From: a gamma proteobacterium symbiont of Stewartia floridana
Lineage (GTDB): Bacteria; Pseudomonadota; Gammaproteobacteria; Chromatiales; Chromatiaceae
Assembly: GCA_003676145.1 (NCBI GenBank)
Contig: NAUB01000017.1
Coordinates: 170,677-234,676 of the forward strand
Reading direction: 5' to 3'
Length of the DNA stretch: 64,000 nt
A program made the position numbers and the translations under genes. The notes below the pieces were generated by a model. That model saw nothing but the letters and a program-made list of their open reading frames with translations, was not told where the DNA came from and did no database searches. Of the stretch, positions 58,440 to 64,000 are shown one piece after another; the stretch's first letter is position 1; every line of letters begins with the position of its first letter.

Positions 58440-58808
58440 TCACAAAACTTCAGGTGCAAGCGAGATTATTTTCATAAACCGCTCGCTCCTCAATTCACGG
58501 GTAACAGGGCCGAAGATACGTGTGCCAATGGGCTGCAGGGAACTGTTCAGCAGAACTGCAGCATTGGAATCAAAACGAATCACCGAACCATCAGGCCGAC
58601 GAACACCTTTCTTAGTACGTACAACAACGGCGTTGTAAACGTCGCCCTTCTTTACTTTACCCCTGGGGATCGCATCTTTGACACTGACTTTCACAATGTC
58701 GCCAACGCCGGCATAGCGACGGTGCGAACCACCGAGCACCTTTATGCACTGAACCCGCTTTGCACCGCTGTTATCAGCAACGCTTAGGTTAGTCTGCATC
58801 TGAATCAT
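58440..58808 (-). CDS. rplN: 50S ribosomal protein L14
   Basis: 122 residues, [20 protein letters not shown] and the C-terminal [20 protein letters not shown], the invariant L14 ends. It forms an intersubunit bridge. First gene after the S10-operon block; the 47-bp spacer before it is where spc promoters usually lie. Confidence 0.98.
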   Translation of the reverse strand: MIQMQTNLSVADNSGAKRVQCIKVLGGSHRRYAGVGDIVKVSVKDAIPRGKVKKGDVYNAVVVRTKKGVRRPDGSVIRFDSNAAVLLNSSLQPIGTRIFGPVTRELRSERFMKIISLAPEVL

Positions 58809-58855
58809 GGTATTGCCCTAATTCCAAATAGTTACGATTGGTACAAACTGATTGA

Positions 58856-59116
58856 TCAGCTTGCACGCTCCAGTACCTTCACCAGACGCCAGGTCTTGCT
58901 CTTCGACAGAGGACGGCACTGCTCTACCATTACGGTATCACCGGAGTGACACTCGTTCGCTTCGTCATGTGCGTGCACTTTGGTGGAACGCTTCATGAAC
59001 TTCCCGTAAACGGGGTGCTTTACGCGTCGCTCGACGGTAACGGTGATAGTTTTATCCATCGCATCACTGACCACCTGGCCAATCAGCGTACGGTTTGATG
59101 CCTGTTGCTCACTCAT
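58856..59116 (-). CDS. rpsQ: 30S ribosomal protein S17
   Basis: 86 residues, with [21 protein letters not shown] and the OB-fold segment [22 protein letters not shown]. Early 16S rRNA binder. Overlaps rpmC by 4 bp. Confidence 0.98.
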   Translation of the reverse strand: MSEQQASNRTLIGQVVSDAMDKTITVTVERRVKHPVYGKFMKRSTKVHAHDEANECHSGDTVMVEQCRPLSKSKTWRLVKVLERAS

Positions 59117-59313
59117 GATGCGTCACCTGACTTCTGTTCATTCATCACAGTCTTGATCCGCGCGATGTCTTTACGAACTTCATTCATACGGGAGGGACGA
59201 GCAAGCTGCCCGGTACCCCGCTGCATGCGCAGGTTAAACTGTTCTTTCAAGAGTTCATCCAGAGTAGTGGTCAACTCTTGCTGTGACTTTTCTCTAATCT
59301 CAGATGCTTTCAT
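59113..59313 (-). CDS. rpmC: 50S ribosomal protein L29
   Basis: 66 residues, two-helix hairpin: [20 protein letters not shown] and [17 protein letters not shown]. Sits at the exit tunnel beside L23. Shares one base with the rplP stop and overlaps rpsQ by 4 bp. Confidence 0.98.
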   Translation of the reverse strand: MKASEIREKSQQELTTTLDELLKEQFNLRMQRGTGQLARPSRMNEVRKDIARIKTVMNEQKSGDAS

Positions 59314-59726
59314 TACATTACCGTCCGTTTCACGAAAGTAGTCGCGACAGGCAGTTTGGCAGATGCCAGTGCAAACGCTTCACGCGCCAGCTCTTCGGAA
59401 ATGCCCTCAATTTCGTAGAGCATACGTCCAGGCTGAATCTGAGCAACCCAGTACTCCACGTTACCCTTACCTTTACCTTGCCGAACTTCGAGAGGCTTCT
59501 TGGTAATCGGCTTATCGGGGAACACGCGGATCCAGATTTTACCGCCACGTTTTACATGACGGGTGATCGCACGACGTGCTGCTTCGATCTGACGCGCAGT
59601 AATGCGGCCCCGGCCAGTCGACTTCAGACCATACTCACCAAAGGAGACCGAGCTGCCGGCAAACGCCAGGCCACGATTGCGTCCTTTGTGCTGTTTGCGA
59701 AATTTTGTCCGTTTTGGCTGTAGCAT
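59313..59726 (-). CDS. rplP: 50S ribosomal protein L16
   Basis: 137 residues, [19 protein letters not shown] followed by [20 protein letters not shown], the L16 signature, then [15 protein letters not shown]. It helps place A-site tRNA. Confidence 0.98.
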   Translation of the reverse strand: MLQPKRTKFRKQHKGRNRGLAFAGSSVSFGEYGLKSTGRGRITARQIEAARRAITRHVKRGGKIWIRVFPDKPITKKPLEVRQGKGKGNVEYWVAQIQPGRMLYEIEGISEELAREAFALASAKLPVATTFVKRTVM

Positions 59727-59729
59727 GAC

Positions 59730-60416
59730 TTAAGACCTCTTGCTCGGTGCGGCAGCGGGCTTGGTCTCAACCTCAAATTCCTCGCGATCACCGTAAACTT
59801 CACCTTTGAAGACCCATACCTTGACACCGATGATGCCGTAAGTGGTATTGGCTTCAGCAAAACCATAATCAATGTCAGCACGCAGGGTATGCAGCGGTAC
59901 ACGACCTTCGCGATACCATTCCGAACGGGCGATTTCAGCACCATTCAAACGACCACTGATGTTGACCTTGATACCCTCAGCGCCCAGACGCATGGCGTTC
60001 TGAACTGCACGCTTCATAGCGCGACGGAACATGACGCGACGCTCGAGCTGCTGAGCGATACTCTCACCAACCAGCTGTGCATCAAGTTCAGGCTTGCGGA
60101 TTTCCTCGATACTCATGTGTACCGGAATACCCATCATTGCAGAGACTTCGGATCTCAATGCATCGATATCTTCGCCTTTCTTACCGATCACCAGGCCTGG
60201 ACGGGCTGTGTGAACAGTGATGTGGGCGTTGTTAGCCGGACGATCGATCTGGATGCGGCTGACAGAGGCTTGCGACAGTCTCTTTTTCAGGTAGTCACGC
60301 ACTTCAAGATCGTTGTTGAGCAGTGTCGCGTACTCTTTCGAATCTGCGTACCACTTGGACGTCCAGTCTTTGACAATGCCAAGACGTATCCCGGTTGGAT
60401 GTACTTTCTGACCCAT
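59730..60416 (-). CDS. rpsC: 30S ribosomal protein S3
   Basis: 228 residues: [20 protein letters not shown], a KH domain with GXXG loop ([12 protein letters not shown]) and the C-terminal domain ([20 protein letters not shown]). Forms the mRNA entry helicase with S4 and S5. Confidence 0.98.
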   Translation of the reverse strand: MGQKVHPTGIRLGIVKDWTSKWYADSKEYATLLNNDLEVRDYLKKRLSQASVSRIQIDRPANNAHITVHTARPGLVIGKKGEDIDALRSEVSAMMGIPVHMSIEEIRKPELDAQLVGESIAQQLERRVMFRRAMKRAVQNAMRLGAEGIKVNISGRLNGAEIARSEWYREGRVPLHTLRADIDYGFAEANTTYGIIGVKVWVFKGEVYGDREEFEVETKPAAAPSKRS

Positions 60417-60434
60417 TTCGGCCTCTCTTGCCTA

Positions 60435-60767
60435 TTACTTTTCTGCGACAGTCACGTTGATGTGACTGGTCCGCTTGAGAATTCTGGATGCCCGACCTTT
60501 GGCGCGAGCACGAATACGCTTCATGGTTGGCCCTTCGTCAACACTGACCGCGGCAACCTTCAGCTCGTCGATATCCGCACCGTCGTTATGCTCGGCATTG
60601 GCGATCGCAGATTCGAGAACCTTCTTCACCAGAACCGCACCTTTCTTCTTGCTGAAGGACAGAATGTCCAGCGCCTGCTCAACTGGCAGTCCGCGGATCT
60701 GATCAGCAACCAGACGACCTTTCTGAGCCGAAAGACGAGCGTGGCGTAACTTTGCTGTTGTCTGCAT
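60435..60767 (-). CDS. rplV: 50S ribosomal protein L22
   Basis: 110 residues, with [20 protein letters not shown] and the tunnel beta-hairpin [20 protein letters not shown], which lines the exit tunnel and is where erythromycin-resistance changes occur in this family. Confidence 0.98.
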   Translation of the reverse strand: MQTTAKLRHARLSAQKGRLVADQIRGLPVEQALDILSFSKKKGAVLVKKVLESAIANAEHNDGADIDELKVAAVSVDEGPTMKRIRARAKGRASRILKRTSHINVTVAEK

Positions 60768-60778
60768 CGTTATTACCT

Positions 60779-61051
60779 CTACTTCGACTTCTTATCAGCG
60801 GCATGGCCGCGATAGGTACGGGTCAACGCAAACTCACCCAGTTTGTGTCCGACCATGTTTTCCGAGACCAGAACAGGCACATGAACCTTACCGTTGTGCA
60901 CAGCGATGGTTAAACCTACCATCTCCGGAAACACCACTGATCGGCGTGACCAGGTTTTGATAGGACGCTTGTTGTTCTGGGCTACCGCTTCGTCCACCTT
61001 CTTTACCAGATGGTGGTCAATGAATGGGCCTTTTCTGACTGAACGTGGCAC
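60779..61051 (-). CDS. rpsS: 30S ribosomal protein S19
   Basis: 90 residues, [19 protein letters not shown] and the C-terminal [21 protein letters not shown], near-universal S19 ends. Sits in the 30S head near S13. Confidence 0.98.
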   Translation of the reverse strand: MPRSVRKGPFIDHHLVKKVDEAVAQNNKRPIKTWSRRSVVFPEMVGLTIAVHNGKVHVPVLVSENMVGHKLGEFALTRTYRGHAADKKSK

Positions 61052-61070
61052 GACTCTAACCCCTAATTAT

Positions 61071-61898
61071 CTATTTACGGTTTCTGCGACGAACAATCAT
61101 CTTGTTCGTACGCTTGTTGGTGCGGGTCTTATAGCCCTTGGTTGGCGTACCCCAGGGCGATACAGGATGACGTCCACCAGAGGTACGTCCTTCACCACCA
61201 CCGTGAGGATGATCAACCGGGTTCATGGCGACACCACGGACGGTCGGGCGTACACCCTTCCAGCGTTTAGCACCAGCTTTACCCAATGAACGCAGATTGT
61301 GCTCGGAATTGGAGACTTCACCAATTACCGCGCGACAGTCTGCAGGCACTTTGCGCATCTCACCAGAGCGCAGACGCAGGGTGGCATATTCACCTTCACG
61401 CGCTACCAGCTGTACAGCAGCACCTGCGGAGCGGGCCATCTGAGCACCTTTGCCCGGCTTCATTTCGATACAGTGAACCACTGAACCCAATGGCATGTTG
61501 CGCAGTGGCAGACAGTTACCGGTCTTGATCGCTGCAGCGCTACCGGATTCAACCGTGTCGCCAACATGCAGATTGTTCGGTGCGATAATGTAACTGCGCT
61601 CACCATCCGCATAGCGGATCAAGGCAATTCTTGCAGTACGGTTCGGATCGTATTCCAGGCGTTCGACGACCGCCGGGATATTCTCCTTGTTGCGCTTGAA
61701 GTCGATAATACGATAGCGCTGCTTGTGACCACCGCCACGATGACGAGTGGTTATACGACCGTTGTTGTTACGACCACCACTTTTGCTCTTCTTTGCCAGC
61801 AGCGGACCATAAGGTGCACCTTTGTGCAGCTCCGCATCGACAACCTTGACCACAAATCGGCGGCCTGCAGAGGTCGGTTTAGTTTTAACGACTGCCAT
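61071..61898 (-). CDS. rplB: 50S ribosomal protein L2
   Basis: 275 residues. RNA-binding core ([20 protein letters not shown]) and the C-terminal [20 protein letters not shown], which includes the conserved histidine near the peptidyl-transferase centre. Confidence 0.98.
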   Translation of the reverse strand: MAVVKTKPTSAGRRFVVKVVDAELHKGAPYGPLLAKKSKSGGRNNNGRITTRHRGGGHKQRYRIIDFKRNKENIPAVVERLEYDPNRTARIALIRYADGERSYIIAPNNLHVGDTVESGSAAAIKTGNCLPLRNMPLGSVVHCIEMKPGKGAQMARSAGAAVQLVAREGEYATLRLRSGEMRKVPADCRAVIGEVSNSEHNLRSLGKAGAKRWKGVRPTVRGVAMNPVDHPHGGGEGRTSGGRHPVSPWGTPTKGYKTRTNKRTNKMIVRRRNRK

Positions 61899-61921
61899 TA
61901 TCCCAATCCTGTATTACTTGC

Positions 61922-62218
61922 TCACGTACCGGCAGCGAAATCGATTTCGCTTCCAGCCTTGAGACGTACATATGCTTTTTTCCAGTCGGAACGTTTGCCA
62001 TTGATGGCGCCAAAACGCTTTTGCTTGCCTTTGACGTTAACCACCTGGACACGCTCGACCTCAACCTCGAACAGCTTCTCGACCGCTTTCGCAATCTCAC
62101 GCTTGGTCGCATCCTTGGTGACACGAAAGGTGTATTGATCGTTTTGGTCTGCAACGATACTGCTCTTTTCCGAGACCAGAGGACTCAGAAGTACGTTCAT
62201 GAGACGTTCGTTGTTCAT
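61922..62218 (-). CDS. rplW: 50S ribosomal protein L23
   Basis: 98 residues, [22 protein letters not shown] and [17 protein letters not shown]. Docking site for trigger factor and the signal recognition particle at the tunnel exit. Overlaps rplD by 4 bp. Confidence 0.97.
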   Translation of the reverse strand: MNNERLMNVLLSPLVSEKSSIVADQNDQYTFRVTKDATKREIAKAVEKLFEVEVERVQVVNVKGKQKRFGAINGKRSDWKKAYVRLKAGSEIDFAAGT

Positions 62219-62826
62219 GCCAGACGCTCCTCAAGTTTCTTGACCGCATTTTCGGTGACCAGAACGTGCTCGTAAGCAACCAGGCTCACCGGATCGATCT
62301 CCTCAACATCACGCACATCCACACCATAAAGGTTGCGGGAGGCCAGATAGAGGTTTTCATCAGGGTTTTCTGATACCACCAGGACATCCTTCAGATCCAT
62401 GTCCTTCAGTTTGCCAACCAACTCTTTGGTTTTTGGTTGAGAGATGCTGATCTCATCGACCACCACCAGTCTCTCCTGCCGGTTGAGTTCCGACAGTATT
62501 GAGCGGATCGCGCCACGATACATCTTGCGGTTGATCTTCTGCTCGTAGTTACGCGGGGTAGCAGCAAAATTAACACCACCACTGCGCCAGATCGGGCTGC
62601 GGCTGGTACCGGCACGCGCGCGGCCGGTGCCCTTCTGACGGAAAGGCTTGGCGCCACCGCCCTGGACTGCAGCGCGATTCTTCTGCGCTTTGGTACCGGA
62701 ACGTGCAGCAGACATATAGGCAGTGACCACCTGATGTATCAGCGACTGCTTGTACTCTGCGCCAAACACGTCATCAGACACTTGAATTGTCTGAGCGCCG
62801 GCGGCTGTCTTTACGTTGAGATCCAT
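62215..62826 (-). CDS. rplD: 50S ribosomal protein L4
   Basis: 203 residues from ATG 62826, which has AAAGG 9 nt upstream; a GTG nine bases earlier overlaps the rplC stop. The core loop [19 protein letters not shown] enters the exit tunnel. In E. coli L4 represses its own operon through the S10 leader; no such leader is present here because tuf ends only 6 bp before rpsJ. Confidence 0.97.
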   Translation of the reverse strand: MDLNVKTAAGAQTIQVSDDVFGAEYKQSLIHQVVTAYMSAARSGTKAQKNRAAVQGGGAKPFRQKGTGRARAGTSRSPIWRSGGVNFAATPRNYEQKINRKMYRGAIRSILSELNRQERLVVVDEISISQPKTKELVGKLKDMDLKDVLVVSENPDENLYLASRNLYGVDVRDVEEIDPVSLVAYEHVLVTENAVKKLEERLA

Positions 62827-62831
62827 TACTG

Positions 62832-63482
62832 TCACCCTTTATTCTTCATCTTCACAGCAGGTGTGACGATCACGTCCCCACCTCTGGAACCAGGCACTGA
62901 ACCTTTCACCAGGATCAGGTTGCGTTCAGCATCGACGCGCACAACTTCCAGGTTCTGCTGGCAGCGTTGAGCGGCACCCATGTGACCGGCCATCTTCTTG
63001 CCTTTGAATACACGACCTGGTGTTTGACACTGTCCGATCGAACCCGGGGCACGATGAGACAGGGAGTTACCATGCGTAGCATCCTGAGTGCGAAAGTTAT
63101 GACGCTTTACGCCACCCTGAAAGCCCTTACCCTGTGACTGACCGCGAACATCCACGATCTGCCCGGCTTCAAACAGGTCAGCTTTGATCTCGCTACCCAC
63201 TTCGATGCCTTCGACATCAGCGGACTCTGCGCGAAACTCCACCATTGTGCGACCTGCCTCAACACCCGCTTTCGCGTAGTGTCCGGCGGCCGGTTTGCTG
63301 ACCCGTGACGCCTTGCGAGCACCGGTAGTAACCTGAATCGCCAGATACCCATCGGTATCGTCGTTCTTCAGCTGAGTCACACGGTTGGGTTCAACCTCTA
63401 TTACCGTTACAGGCACGGAATCACCCTGTTCGGTAAATACTCGGGTCATTCCTGCCTTGCGGCCGACTACTCCAATCGCCAT
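62832..63482 (-). CDS. rplC: 50S ribosomal protein L3
   Basis: 216 residues, [16 protein letters not shown] at the start and [20 protein letters not shown] with the glutamine that PrmB methylates in E. coli. Reaches the peptidyl-transferase centre. 11 bp after rpsJ. Confidence 0.98.
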   Translation of the reverse strand: MAIGVVGRKAGMTRVFTEQGDSVPVTVIEVEPNRVTQLKNDDTDGYLAIQVTTGARKASRVSKPAAGHYAKAGVEAGRTMVEFRAESADVEGIEVGSEIKADLFEAGQIVDVRGQSQGKGFQGGVKRHNFRTQDATHGNSLSHRAPGSIGQCQTPGRVFKGKKMAGHMGAAQRCQQNLEVVRVDAERNLILVKGSVPGSRGGDVIVTPAVKMKNKG

Positions 63483-63493
63483 CGTTCTTAACC

Positions 63494-63805
63494 TCAGTTC
63501 AGTTTGATCTGCACGTCTACGCCGGCAGCCAAATCGAGCTTCATCAGCGCATCCACAGTCTTATCGGTCGGCTCAACGATATCGAGCAGACGTTTGTGGG
63601 TGCGGATTTCATACTGATCACGCGCGTCTTTGTTGACGTGCGGTGAAATCAGGATGGTGTATCGCTCATTCTTAGTCGGCAGTGGAATCGGGCCACGGAT
63701 GTGTGCACCGGTCCGCTTAGCGGTTTCCACAATCTCACGGGCAGATTGATCAATCAGTCGATGATCAAATGCTTTGAGACGAATTCGTATTCTCTGGTTA
63801 GCCAT
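63494..63805 (-). CDS. rpsJ: 30S ribosomal protein S10
   Basis: 103 residues from ATG 63805, [18 protein letters not shown] to [18 protein letters not shown], standard S10. Besides the ribosome it joins NusB in antitermination. Only 6 bp from the tuf stop, so the S10 operon is read through from tuf. Confidence 0.97.
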   Translation of the reverse strand: MANQRIRIRLKAFDHRLIDQSAREIVETAKRTGAHIRGPIPLPTKNERYTILISPHVNKDARDQYEIRTHKRLLDIVEPTDKTVDALMKLDLAAGVDVQIKLN

Positions 63806-63811
63806 TATCAC

Positions 63812-64000
63812 TTACTCGATAATTTTGGATACCACGCCGGCACCCACGGTTCGACCGCCTTCACGGATCGCAAAACGCAGACCCTCTTCCATCGCGATCG
63901 GTGCAATCAACTGCACTGTCATCTTCACGTTATCACCCGGCATGACCATCTCCACGCCTTCCGGCAGGTCACACGCTCCGGTTACGTCGGTGGTACGGAA
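63812..64000 (-). CDS. tuf: elongation factor Tu, 3' end (5' part beyond window)
   Basis: The last 62 codons of EF-Tu, FRTTDVTG to [17 protein letters not shown], the near-invariant C-terminal barrel. EF-Tu brings aminoacyl-tRNA to the ribosome. The tuf-rpsJ junction of the str and S10 operons is the common bacterial order. Confidence 0.97.
   Translation of the reverse strand, partial: FRTTDVTGACDLPEGVEMVMPGDNVKMTVQLIAPIAMEEGLRFAIREGGRTVGAGVVSKIIE

Overview
The window reads as chromosome from a gammaproteobacterium. The ribosomal block, the bamD/rluD/pgeF order, pilSR and pilBCD-coaE, and the ampD-ampE pair are all arranged as in gammaproteobacteria. A DsrC/TusE-type protein and a Dnr-type regulator would suit the sulfur-oxidising Chromatiales and their relatives, but the species cannot be fixed from sequence alone. 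No rRNA, tRNA, CRISPR array, transposase or prophage gene was seen.

Layout. 1-7 kb: housekeeping genes, mostly on the minus strand (plsC fragment, def, gcvR-like, pgeF, rluD, glnB/K, nadE) with bamD on plus. 7-21 kb: a type IVa pilus region holding pilS-pilR, an asparagine-synthase-like gene, two tandem pilin genes with a sigma-54 promoter, a TPR-sulfotransferase, then pilB-pilC-pilD-coaE. Its middle part (about 8.5-20.05 kb) is visibly AT-richer than both flanks. 21-29 kb: clpB with a heat-shock-type promoter, purE-purK, a Dnr-like Crp/Fnr regulator, a lipoprotein, ilvD. 29-36 kb: an envelope-signalling group (response regulator, FecR-domain protein, CHASE2 histidine kinase) beside an OmpA-like protein and an MscS channel. 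37-40 kb: small metabolic genes and structured, repeat-containing spacers. 40-46 kb: a DUF1631 protein, then an operon of two DUF1538 membrane proteins, a PII-like protein and a CBS-pair protein. 46-50 kb: ampD, ampE, a histidine phosphatase, a possible 27-residue membrane peptide, an RNA methyltransferase and a cytochrome b. 50-64 kb: the S10-spc-alpha ribosomal supercluster, complete from rplQ to rpsJ, with the 3' end of tuf at the window edge.

How the genes work together. PilS and PilR are placed to drive the pilin promoter through sigma-54; PilD processes the pilins and PilB/PilC power and anchor assembly. The asparagine synthase and sulfotransferase lie beside the pilins and may act on surface structures, which is inference. 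The DUF1538 pair with PII-like and CBS proteins looks like a two-subunit membrane protein with its own cytosolic sensors. Its function is not known to me and it is the best candidate for an undescribed system here. Three families of short palindromic or repeated elements are scattered through the spacers.
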